DNA of 64,000 nucleotides from Chondrilla cf. caribensis. Taxonomy: Eukaryota; Porifera; Demospongiae; Chondrillida; Chondrillidae. The stretch is taken from positions 8,188,879-8,252,878 of the forward strand of contig OZ026546.1 in assembly GCA_964020155.1 (NCBI GenBank), written 5' to 3'. The notes below the pieces were generated by a model that was not told the DNA's origin, ran no database searches, and worked only from the letters and a program-made list of their open reading frames with translations. Shown piece after piece: positions 36,901-57,028 of this stretch. A program made the position numbers and the translations under genes. Within the stretch, counting starts at the first letter, position 1. Each line of letters opens with the position of its first letter.

Positions 36901-39900
36901 ATTAAGCAGGCATACATGATGTTATATACTAGCACAGTGATGACTATGTCATGCATACAGAGTACAGTGTACTTTATGATATTGACATTACAGCAGCAAC
37001 TTTGTATGTATCTGGTGTAAATAGGAATAAATAGTGTTGTGTATCACAATTCTTTTTATGACTTCTGATGTTGCTACTTACATATATACTGTACAAAAGT
37101 ATATGTATTAATGTGTGTCATATATAGACACCGGGGAGGTTGTGTGAGCACCAATGAAACACATCTCACCACCAGGTTTGTAGTAGTTCCAGGAGGGTGT
37201 ACATACATGCATCAGTATTTGTTCTATGATGTGTCTCATGGAGACTGGGGAGGCTGTGGTGACCAACAATAAATTGGAAATTATCTTGCTGGTCACCATG
37301 CGAGTGGAGTGGAAGAAACTCAGCTAATTTGTTAGGTCTATCACAGCCGCAATATAGGCAGATGCTGGTCATGATAGCCTATAACACCTATGAGCGTTGT
37401 ACCCTCGAGTGCATATGGCTCCATACACAGATGATGGCTAACTCAAACCTCAAATTGCACTGTTGCCAATGATAGCAGATTACTGAATGCCTCACTACAT
37501 TCAACAGATGTTAAACTACGCATAACTTCCACTGATATCTTACTATTTTCACAAGATGTCCGTAATGAACTTCATTCACAGTATGTATATTATTTTGAAA
37601 ATGATAGTTTTGTAAATGCTTCTTGTCTTTTCCATGTAGAACTACCGAAGAAACCTCACAGCATAAATTTTACTTCAGATATGGATAGTATCACAGTTTC
37701 CTGGGAGCATGACAATGAATGCTCCTGTCACGTATTGTATTTCATGGTTACTTGGTGGAAAACAAATACTACTGTTGATTCCACGATGGTTGTTAAAACA
37801 ACCTTCGAAATTGAATCCATTGAATCTGATACCAACTACACCATTTGCGTTTCAGTTGTATGTCCTTTCGATGATAAGGTGGAGAGTGAGAAGAGTTGTA
37901 TTTACAATGCAACAACAGGTAGCAATATGTGTATACATATACGTATATATGCACTCATATGTATGTGCACACATGTAAATGTAGAATATATACTATGGGG
38001 TGGTGGTGGTGTTATAGGTGGACAGGTGAAGGATATGATGGTGACACTGGGTGTATGGATCACACAGCGGTGGAACAGCAATAATTAATACATTCATAGG
38101 ATTTTGTACGTATTCTACATACCTATTATGATGTAATGATACCTGTGGTCATTAGTTCATTGTTCTACTTTACAGGGTTTGGGGAAGGAAGTGGGAGGGG
38201 GGGAGACATTTCCACTCCCTTGGAAGAGTTTCACCATCATATCCACACCTGATTCTATAAATGTTAGCGCTGATGGTAATCATATTAGCCCTTATCCTTT
38301 TTCCCTTGTAGTAATGAGATGTTCACAACTCTCATCTACTGACAACCTCCCTTATCTTGCACTGATTATTGTTGTGGTGGCTGTTGTTGGAGTATTTGCA
38401 TTTGCTGGGGTCTGTTTGTGGAGGAAGAGGAAATCTAGAAGAATAGACTGTGTTAAATATGGTAAGGTTGTCATGAATTGTCTACAGATTGTTCAAGACT
38501 CATATCTAGCATGTTGTCACTGTACAGTCAGAACTTGTACATTGTCCCCTCACACAGAACCAGTAGGACTTCTTCAAGTTACTGATGCTTTGAATCGAAA
38601 TGGAGTGAAGATCATTTCTGTACAAGGAAATTGTGTCTCTGCCGAGTGTGATCCTTGTCACTGTAACAGAGGGGCTACAACTGTGGACATTTACGGTACT
38701 TTCAATGAGAAGACCTTCGTCATGACCTTCCTCAAGTCTGATGAAGACAACATGGAAAGGCTCATAGCTGAACTTCTTCAGCAGAAGAGCAACTTGTTTG
38801 CTGACTACTGCTTTGCTTTGTGGGCTGGAGGGAGTGTTCCAAGGAAGGTTCAATTGCAGTTCAAGAAAGTGCTTGAATGGAGGAAGGAGAGTTGTGCAGT
38901 CCTCCCTGTACAAGGATTCCCGTGGAAGGTTGGCTCAAAAGATGAGAAGAGAGTTGTTCAATTGTTCAAGACTAGCCATCTGTCACTTTCTATCAAGGTA
39001 ACATCATTCAGGTGCTGGAGAGAAGCCACACATGTGGTTATGTTATTTTGTGTTCATAGATTGAAGCTTCAAGTAGACAAAAAGCACAAGTTACTTCAGC
39101 AGAGAGTGGGCAAGTCACTGGCACCAATCCACATTCAGACCCTCCTAAATTTGATGTTGTCAAACTAGTAAAACTCCTTATCGGACAACCATCATCCCAC
39201 AAGGTTAGTCCAGTCAGCAGTTGAGGTTTATTGTGTTAAATACGTACCTACATACATGTATTTATGTATACATATGCTGGTCAGTTGGAGTGTATGTGGC
39301 TGGGATGGCCATGGTCATACCAAACATGATAGGAAGTGGCGATGGGGGAGGTTATGGCAGTTTTGAAACCTTGTATGGTAAGTGACACGGTTAACTTACA
39401 CAGATCTGTCTAGATTTGCGGATTTCCATGACATATTTCCTCGGAAAGAGACGCATTTTTCTGTGGATTTCCCATACAATACAGTGCAGATTTCCCATAC
39501 AATACAGTGCAGATTTCCCATACAATACAGTACGGATTTCCCATACGATACAGTGCAGATTTCCCGTACAATACAGTACAGATTTCCCATACAATACAGT
39601 ACAGAATTCCCATACAATACAGTACAGATTTCCCATAAAATACGGTGCAGATTTCCCGTACAATACAGTGAAGATTTTCCTTACAATACAGTGCAGATTT
39701 CCCGTACAATACGGTGCGGATTTCCCATACAATACAGTACAGATTTCCCATACAATACAGTACAGATTTCCCATACAATACAGTACAGATTTCCCATACA
39801 ATACGATGCAGATTTCCCATACAATACAGTACAGATTTCCCATACAATACGATGCAGATTTCCCATACAATACAGTACAGATTTCCCATACAATACGATG

Positions 39901-42900
39901 CAGATTTCCCATACAATACGGTGCAGATTTCCCATACAATACAGTACAGATTTCCCATACAATACGATGCAGATTTCCCATACAATACGATGCAGATTTC
40001 CCATACAATGCAGTGCAGATTTTCCTTACAATACAGTACAGATTTCCCGTACAATACGGTGCAGATTTCTCGTATAATACCGTGGGGTTTTGAAGGCAAG
40101 AGTACTCACTAAAGATACGTACATACTGAACTTACGTAGTTACCTAGTAATACTTTCTTTGATATGTTGATAGATATACTTCTGAATCATACGCTGCATA
40201 CGCAATTTCACACAATTCACGGTAGTAAATCTTATTAGCAAATATACTGGCAGAAAAGAAGAGAAATGAAATTAAATATAATAAGTCTCAGACTAGTTAC
40301 ATACATAGGTATGTACAGAAATAAAGAAAAAATAGGTAAACTATTGGTTTTCAATTCCTATCTTGGTCTTTCTACATACCTCATCTATGGCATTCCACAT
40401 GTCCTTTTCTGCCGTGATCACCATCTCCAGTCTCTCAAGAGGAAACTGCTTCATACATGTTACGTGAATAGCTTTTACTTTAGATTGGTCCATTTTAAAC
40501 AGATTACATATGTATGTATCTTTGGTCTAGCCTTTTCTCCGTTTTCCTATGACTTCCAAGTGGACTGTCCACAAATTGCCACATGGATGTTGCGTATTGC
40601 CGCACAGATATCCTCGAAATACCTACGTGGAATGTCTGTGCAGAAATTCAAGTTATCCGTGTCACATATCGTAAACCTACTCCATGCCTGGAAACTGAAC
40701 TTTAGCAAAACCATCATAATATTATAGTACATCAAAAGTCACATGAAACAAAATGGCCATACTCCTTGCCACCATTGATGTGCTTCCAACAGCCCTGGTA
40801 TGTAGGTATGTTTTGATGTGTAATCCATCCAATATTAGGAAACTGATGATGTCAAAGTACCTCTCGAGAGCGATTATGCAAGCGTAAGTGCCTCTCCACT
40901 GATGAATACAGTGTGTTAACAATGAGTGTTCTCTCTGTGCTGTACTGCATGTGATCTGTGATATTTGAATGTAGGATAACTATGAACCAGTTAGTCCTCG
41001 TTCCACGGATTCACTGGTTTCCAAACAAGATACTTCTGTAGTGTCAGGTGGTCAAAGAAAATCATACACCAGTGAGTGAGCTGGTATTCTGTGAGTGCAC
41101 TCTCCATGCAGTGGTGAATCTGTGCAGTGACAGAGTTTCTAGCCATGGTATTCTAGATGAAGTTCTTATTATTGTAGGTATTTCCCCAAATCCACTGAAT
41201 TTTCCTCCCATCCAGCATACATGTACGTACATCCAGTATGTATCAACTTAGTGTTCCATGACATCTATATACATATGGCACAGTATGAGTCATGTGGCAG
41301 CATTAGTTGGTTGTATAACATGTTATTGTCCATCATTGCTAGGAACTTCCTTCATTGATGGAGTAGTGTCAGTACTGGAGATCCTCCATGCCACCATCCT
41401 CTCTGCTGGGAGCAGATGTAGACGTCCTGAATGCCAAGATCCCAACACCTGTACTCACCTGAACACCTTCCAACCAGATGTTGTTGGGGTGTTCGGAGAT
41501 ACCTCATTTGTCATCAAATGTGTCCTCCGCCGTCATGATGGGGATGTCACTGGAGACCAGGTGGCAACTTTGAATAATGTCCGAACTGGTCTGGGACTTC
41601 CCCTAGGTCTGCTCGTGTATGACCACATGGAGGGAGACCCTCAACTGCTGAGTCAGCAAATACCCAATGGCTGTTCACTGGTCCGTGTTGGACCATTCAC
41701 ATGGGATAGTTATTGGGTGAAGAGCACACTCATAGCTCTCTGCAAAGCTTTCAAAACTCTTGCCATGGATACCTGCCATCCTGTACACCAAGTACAATAT
41801 ACTGGTGTTTGGGTTGATAATGATCGTCCAGTACCAAATCCTCCCGAGGAGAAGGTGAACTACTCAGAAATATCAGCTGTTGGAGTGAAAGCTGTGAGTG
41901 TATGCAGTATTCATACTCGTGAATATCTGCTATCACACTGGTATTCACTATTGTAGGCTCAGCATGTTGAGGACAAACCTCCTCCTGTTCCACCAAAGAA
42001 GGAAACTAATCCAATGGGTATGTACCAACTGTATTTAGCCATACATGTATGTACGTATGCACCTGTGTGTGACATCTCAAGGAATGACTGCATGTCCTAT
42101 ACTGTATTCTTCGGATCAGTCTCGTATGTACTGTACTATACAGTACAATTGTAGTAGAGTTATATTCTGTCCTTCATGGTCCTACAGAAGAGCAGTTCCA
42201 AACTGACGTCATTGAGGCACTGACTGAGATTGGAATGACTCTTCATTTGAGAGAACTCGATTTCTTCACAGCCACCTTCCAGTCCATTAAATTCTTGGGT
42301 GTGTCTCGGGTGGAGTCTGAAGTGGATGTCACACCTGCTGATGTAGAGAAGGTGGTAAGAGCCAAGACCAAGATGGCTGCCTCAAGGGCTGTCCTCATCT
42401 GCAACCAGGACACAATACCTTCAGATCGGTTGGTAGATCTACAGAAAGCTTCGTGCTACTTCATCAAGGCTGGTGGGTATGGCACAGAAAAGTGGAAAAA
42501 ATGGCTAATTTCTAACTTTGAGGAGACAGTTGGTGACTGGATGAAGGAACAGGTATTATTGTTGAAATGTGTACTAACCACACTCATATCAACTGCTGTA
42601 TGTTTCATTACCGTGTGTGATTTGTGTAGAGTCCAGGGCCACATCACTCTGTGAAAGATGGAGTACGTCTTCCTGAGGAAGAGGATGGAGTAGGTCCTCC
42701 TGAGGAAGAAAGTGGATCAAATCAACTGATGGAAGAAACAGGAGTATGTTAACTTGCCAAGGAGTGTTTAGAATCCATGAACTTACATAAATTCCACCCC
42801 AGGGTGCTCATAGTAGTGATGTACGCTTGTACGTGTATGAATGCTGTGTATTTCCATAGGTTGTTGGACAGTATGACGAACAAGAGTCTACCAAAAGAGT

Positions 42901-43714
42901 AAGCACGTGCTCTGCTTGTGTAACTTGGGCTTGTGTGATGCTAGCTGCATTCATATGTATCCTGTAGATATCTCCTATGACACTAGTTACCAGATTGGAA
43001 TCAGATGATTTGTCTGAAGAGCAGAGTTCTTCGTCAAATTCGGAATTTGTAAGTTGTTTGGAATTTTGTATTATTTTATACTTATAAAATATTCATACAT
43101 ACATAAAGTATGTGTCTACATATTCCCAGTATCATGACATAATATTATTATGAATGTATTAGAGGCCACCATGCACCTGTGTTCATACGTGGTTGTCACA
43201 GTGGCTAAAACAAGTCGCCGAACACATGTATTGCTGGGTTATTACGTCATGTACATCTGTTTCTGTCTGTGCATTTATTATTGACAAGTCAGTACTTCAC
43301 TCATGAAATAGTGTGTACTGTAGTGTCATAATATGTTTAACTCCTCTGATAGGCTGATGCTTTTGAGAAAGAAAAGTATAAAGTGAGAATATAAATACCT
43401 CTCGTCTTGTTTCACACTATACATGTGGTGCCATTTTCTTTGTGAAATATGTGCATATATCCCATAGAGTACTGCTCCTGTGATGGGAAGAGATGACCTT
43501 GATGAAAATTATAACACATCTCACTACACGGACAGTATTCAGAGCTTGGAACCAAACCAAGTGAGCAGTGATGTTATCCAGATGTAGTGGTTGTATGTGT
43601 GTGGTGTGTGTATGTGTGTGTGTTTATGTATGTGTGTGTGTGTGTGCATGTGTGTGCATGTGTGTGTGTGTGTTTATGTATGTGTGTGTGTGCATGTGTG
43701 TGTGTGTGTGTGTG

Positions 43715-43767
<53 letters not shown>

Positions 43768-43901
43768 TAGCAATGTGTGTATCACATATATACCTGTACA
43801 TACACACATGCATGTTTTCAATGTACTCTGTACCTATGTCTGCTCAGATATCTAATGTACATGTTTACCTTCACTAGGGTGTCCCTATTAGCTGTAGTTG
43901 A
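33970..43901 (+). CDS. R4: Ig-FN3-FN3 receptor with three-repeat novel cytoplasmic domain, about 1039 aa
   Basis: Seventeen exons: 33970-34024, 34516-34857, 36306-36584, 37640-37918, 38312-38461, 38558-38997, 39060-39203, 40975-41047, 41343-41893, 41957-42017, 42188-42552, 42630-42743, 42860-42898, 42968-43048, 43353-43382, 43468-43560 and 43878-43901; total 3120 bases, exactly in frame. Residues about 1-18 signal peptide, 19-132 Ig, 133-318 two FN3, a transmembrane segment in exon 5 (IIVVVAVVGVFAFAGVCLW, then RKRKSRR), then repeats D1 (369-515), D2 (588-771) and D3 (792-913). Between D2 and D3 is PPPVPPKKE, a likely SH3-binding site. Tail tyrosines sit in NYEPVSP and NYNTSHYTD. Polypyrimidine-AG at 33923-33939 just before the start exon suggests a 5' UTR intron. 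No known signalling domain is recognised. Confidence 0.8.
36723..36850. mobile_element. Possible pogo-like element fragment
   Basis: After TA the sequence begins CAGTGGAACCCACTTAAGAC, like the start at 20655. No right end was recognised. It lies in the R4 intron between the two FN3 exons. Confidence 0.3.
38558..38997 (+). other. Exon for novel cytoplasmic repeat D1 of R4
   Basis: Encodes about 147 residues. Landmarks: a Cys/His cluster CVSAECDPCHC, a hydrophobic strand around VDIYGTFNEKTFVMTFLK, DYCFALWAGGSVP, then CAVLPVQGFPWKVG and a final helix EKRVVQLFK. The order matches D2 (41343-41893) and in part D3 (42188-42552). The R6 counterpart at 52624-53063 has exactly the same length (440 bases) and about 80 percent identity by eye, but its first cluster Cys is Ser. 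Confidence 0.7.
39293..39374 (+). pseudogene. Degenerate exon-like block in an R4 intron
   Basis: It reads VYVAGMAMVIPNMIGSGDG in the frame that matches the longer open block in R6 (53522-53852). In the phase demanded by the preceding exon, both copies hit a TGA, so it cannot be spliced in as it stands. In R4 the block is cut by a 1.3-kb insertion. Confidence 0.35.
39376..40670. other. 1.3-kb insertion in an R4 intron, absent from R6
   Basis: R6 sequence at about 53590-53620 aligns on both sides of this segment, which marks it as an insertion. It contains the 23-bp minisatellite and then about 0.6 kb of AT-rich sequence. On its minus strand, scraps such as LERLEMVITAEKD read protein-like but are short and interrupted. 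Confidence 0.5.
39466..40083 (+). repeat. Minisatellite, 23-bp unit, about 27 copies
   Basis: The unit is GATTTCCCATACAATACAGT plus GCA, with C/T and A/G variants. Since 23 is not a multiple of three and the unit lacks stops in most phases, several frames stay open on both strands for over 200 codons; these are repeat artefacts. Confidence 0.95.
41343..41893 (+). other. Exon for novel cytoplasmic repeat D2 of R4
   Basis: Encodes about 184 residues: a helix SFIDGVVSVLEILHATIL, a Cys cluster CRRPECQDPNTCTHL, the strand pair DVVGVFGDTSFVIKCVLRR, LGLLVYDHMEGDP, CSLVRVGPFTWDSYW and a helix KSTLIALCKAF. The alternating pattern suggests an alpha/beta fold. It resembles D1 in the order of landmarks. 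The R6 copy is 54234-54787. Confidence 0.7.
42188..42552 (+). other. Exon for novel cytoplasmic repeat D3 of R4
   Basis: Encodes 122 residues: a helix QFQTDVIEALTEIGMTL, RAVLICNQDTIPSDRLVDLQ, then CYFIKAGGYGTEKWKKWLIS. The last two blocks line up with ALWAGGSVP/CAVLPVQGFPW of D1 and LVYDHMEGDP/CSLVRVGPFTW of D2. The N-terminal Cys cluster is missing. The R6 copy is 55218-55582 and has identical length. Confidence 0.65.
43595..43765 (+). repeat. (GT)n microsatellite in the last R4 intron
   Basis: GT array with CATG and TTTATG interruptions between exons 43468-43560 and 43878-43901. The R6 equivalent lost this stretch together with two exons. Confidence 0.95.
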
Positions 43902-44501
43902 CTTATCTATTCTTTAGAACTCCATAGTGTACTTCTAACTATGTATGCTCTAATGTATATATTATACATATGTAGTTGTGTTTGCTTCTTGCCATTAATG
44001 AGGTTGCTCATTTCATAAAGTGAACGCACTATCATAATAGTACATACTTCTTTGGTGACAATACCAACATACACGTTCTGTGCCTTTTTGATCTAAATTG
44101 ATAAAATTAATTGTAACGCTGTACCTATTTGCCTGCACTATGCCCACAGATATAGATTTTGGGAGAACACAAACAATTTTCAGCAAAGTGTGAATGGTGT
44201 TTATGCATGATATTTTGTATGATTTTGATAAAATTATCTTATATGTACATATTTACCATTACATATTATTCATTAATCAATTCTCCAATATTTCAACAAT
44301 CAAAGTTATCTCACGTTAATGGTGGCTGAACAAAAGCTTTTTGCCACCTGTACTGACAAATTATTGTAATGCAGTTTCAATTTTGAGTACTTCCGGAATT
44401 CCCGCCATTTGCAATGATTATGCAATACACGGACGTGATTGGCGATCGCGCTACTAATAAGCGCTGACCGAGAACAACCGCTCTAAATAACGAGGTGTAT
44501 C

Positions 44502-46829
44502 ATGACGAAGACTCAAAGGCACTGGTGTCTTGTAGCAGTAGCTGGCCATGTTTCAACTCAGTTCACGTACTTTGTGATTTGCATCATTTTCTGGACCTCA
44601 ACTATCGGTAAGCCATCGGTTTTGGGGCGCGAACTGGAACATCTTGGTGAAACGTTTGTTGTAGTTCAGAGTGGTCTCTAATTAACTGTAATATATATGC
44701 ACTTGAAATGAAATCAATGAATGTACTTATAATATATATTTATACATGTGTAAGTTCTGAGAATCCAGGGAATGAATTATCTTCGATGGCCATAGATGTT
44801 AAACGACTATTATTCGTATCTGAATTGCAATTGTATATAATAAAAGTTGTTAGCAGACTGAGTTTATTTGTAGAGCTATATAGTCATCAATAAATAGTGT
44901 ACATGTTCCTATAGCGAGTCCATATGATATCACAACACTTGTTGCCTTCAGTGTACAGCCATTCACCAGGTTGCAATCAGTATTGATGTTCAACTTGACG
45001 TGTAGCATCTGTCGACACCCATCTCTTCGGTACTTTTCCAACACTTATTGTCAGACAGTTATTGATAACATGCTACATGGGTAGGCAAGCAGGCCAGGTA
45101 TGTATGTACAGGTTATTTCATGTTGGGTTGCAGATTGTCAGGGACTTCTCTGATATAACCCATATTTGGAGATTTATAACTGCTGTTTTTGTCCAATACC
45201 TGTATTATATTGGTAAATTATTGATGTCAAACATTTTTTTTCAATGCTACCGAACATTTAATTTCTGCTATAATTATAATACTATGCATAATATCTTGAT
45301 AATACACAAATTTAAATACTGTACTCATGATAATGCATGTGTTTTTATTTGGAGCTATTAAGTCTATTAAACCCACAATGTATCCAGAATCTCTATAGCA
45401 AACAAAGATAACAAACATGTGTACTATCAGACTGGTAAGATGAATTTCAAACTGAAACCAATGGTTTTCATAGGTTGATTGTGATGTTTAAATTCAAGGA
45501 TCAGTTCCATTTTCAAATTATGTACACTTCTATTGTCAGCTTTAAAACAGCTGTTGTTGCCTTTCTGTCCATGTAGGTGATGCTGACCTCTCCATCTCCA
45601 CCTCCACTCCTACTCCATGTTATGGAGATGTAGTGACTCTAGTGTGTCACCATCCTGACCTTGCTACTGACCCTGAAAAGTACATTACTGCCATTCCTCA
45701 GTGGAGGGAGAATGGTGAAAAGATCACACTATTCATTCCTTCCGTGTTCACTGCTGAGACAGCTGTCGACCTCACACATACAACTCTCACCATCAACATC
45801 ACAGTGGACCACTTCAAGAACAAGTCATTCAACTATTCTTGTCTACTGGTGTTAGCTGGTGAAAATGAACTACAAACTGGTGGAGTGGAAAGTAGTGAAG
45901 AGGTCACTGTAGATCCCGTGGGTGAGTGACTAGTGATGTTGTACAGCAATCATGTCTGTGGATCCTTTTTATGTTAAAGTTGGAGGATTTTTAAAATTTT
46001 TCAGATGTGCCACCAGCTCCAGTAGTGGTTCAGGAACCAAATGCAACTTCTAACATCATAAAGTGGCAGTTCAACCCCAAATGTTTCACAGTCCTGGTCT
46101 ACCACATTCTGTGGTATCCAGTGGACAGCCTCCATCAACCGGTGTCATCAGCTACCACCAGCAGAACAGAGTACACTCTGACCAACTTGCACAGCAATAC
46201 GTCCTACATGGTGGAGATTATTGCCGAAACTGTTGACAAGACCCACACCATATCTCGTAACGTATCAACCTCCTTCACTTTTGTGACACCAGGTACAGTA
46301 AAAGGGTCACCACATCTCGTGTAAAGTGTGATATTATATTATAATATAATATAATATATGTACAGCTTACAACAATATACAGCCAAATTTAAGTGGACCT
46401 CTTATGCCTGTAACACTACCAGCAAGTGAGTGTGTGTCACTCTCAATTTGTTCAACTTCACTTTATTCTTCATTTCTGGTGTAGCTCTGTCTTCCAACCA
46501 GTTCGTAGACACTTCCTGCCAAGGTCAATACACTGCTATTGGTTGTCTTGCTGTCACCGTGGTTACAAGTTGGCTGTTTTTTACCCTCATCATTGCTATT
46601 CTATGTAGGAAGTTGTCCCATACAATGCAAGGTAATATACAATGTCAAAGTGGATGGTGAAATGATAATTATAACTTGTCTGTCTTGCTTGTCTGACTGC
46701 TAACATTGTGTAGGGAATGTCGAGAACAGCACTACCTCACCTGGTGAAGGACCTTGTGTTGTGATGGAAGACAATCCTGCTTATGTCACTGTTGAATTAA
46801 GGGACAAAATTGCTAATTTGAAATCGTAG
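44502..46829 (+). CDS. R5: short Ig-FN3 receptor with NPxY tail, about 353 aa
   Basis: Six exons: 44502-44607 (signal peptide, MTKTQRHWCLVAVAGHVS then hydrophobic FVICIIFW), 45577-45921 (Ig), 46005-46292 (FN3), 46366-46425 (linker AYNNIQPNLSG...), 46485-46631 (transmembrane GCLAVTVVTSWLFFTLIIAI, then CRKLSH) and 46714-46829 (tail with MEDNPAYVTVEL). The total is 1062 bases with phase 1 throughout. NPAY is an NPxY motif, normally bound by PTB-domain or clathrin adaptors. Unlike R1, R4, R6 and R8, no pyrimidine tract plus AG precedes the start exon, so the promoter may lie directly upstream. Confidence 0.82.
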
Positions 46830-47679
46830 ACTAAATAATAATACATTATACGAACGTGTAGGTAGAGTTGTACTGTGACACTACTATAATGCTGTAAATA
46901 CTGGCTCCTTCGATAGTCTCCCACGACTCCCATACTCAATGATGGCGTTCAAGGATAGCGATTGATATGGGCAAAGATGGAAGAATTATATACGTAACCG
47001 TTTAATATTTAGTATACGTAAGGAGATCTATATTATGAATTATTCATTGTTCGACCCAACGTGACCGGATAAAGGCAGCGAATACTATATAAACGAAGCT
47101 TGTTTGGTGAACTACTTTGTTCAAGAAGCGAATATTGGTTTGGTTCCGGGAACTCTCTTGCTGACCGGTAGGTTATGTCTATGTTCTCCGTCGTTTGTGG
47201 CCATATAAGACACGGTATTCTTCGCTTTGAAGGCTAACAAGTGTACGTAGGAGTTCAATCTATATCTAATATGGGGTTGTTTAATAGGAATTATTATCGA
47301 TATTGTATCACCATTAACCCCTGGGGCCAATTAGTTAATATCAATAACAACCCAACCATGTCGCGTTGTATTGTTGTATTGTATTGTGTAGATGTTGTAT
47401 ATAGTTGCCCCAACGTCAATAGTTCTCCACGTATATGCAGTATTATGGTTTCATCTTTCAAATACTCGAGCCATCAATGTTTTTAGGCTGTATGTCTATA
47501 TAGTCTAACAAACTGACTCTAGTGATTGATGAAATCTACTATCATAATGCTTAATATAATAGAATTACATAACTAGGATCAAATGTAATGTATGGATGCA
47601 TGATGTTATTTGGTTGCATCGGTTTGTCACCCAGTACATTTCATCCATGTTCCTACAGGAATTGAATATTGTCTTCAGC

Positions 47680-56420
<8,741 letters not shown>

Positions 56421-57028
56421 CTTACCTATTCTCTAGAACTTCATTGTGTACTCGTAACAATGCATGCTCTAATGTACATATGTAGTTGTGTTTGTATCTT
56501 GCCATTAATGAGATTACTCATATCATACATTGAACGCACTATAATAATAGTACATACTTCTTGGAGGGGATTGCCGCCAACATACATGTTCTGTTCCTTG
56601 TTTGAACAAAATTGATTACTTGCATAACACTGTGTTCATTTGCATGCACTATGTTCACAGATATAGATGTTGGGAGAACACAAACAATTGCAGCGAAGCA
56701 TCAATGGCGTTTATGCATAAAATTTTGCATGATGTCGATAAATTTTATATTGTATATTATGAACATATTTGACCAATACATATTATTCATTTACACATTC
56801 ATCAATTCTCCAATATTACAACCATTGGAGTAATCACAATCAAGTTTAATGATGATTGAACAAAGCTTTTTGACAGCTAATGCAGTTTTCATGATAATAT
56901 TATGTTTACCTTTGGAACTACCGCCATTTGCGATGATTACGCAATACACCGACGTATACGTAATTCGCAATCGCGTTACTAATAAGCGCTGACTGGGGAA
57001 CAACCGCTCTAAAGTAACGAGGTGTATC

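Noticed and set aside
38506..38913. 135-codon minus-strand frame
   Set aside because: Antisense shadow of the R4 D1 exon.
39382..40112. 200-230-codon frames on both strands
   Set aside because: Produced by the 23-bp minisatellite, which cycles through all three phases without stop codons; no gene-like context.
40266..40727. 153-codon plus-strand frame
   Set aside because: Lies in the AT-rich part of the 1.3-kb insertion, with hydrophobic low-complexity composition and no splice or paralogue support.
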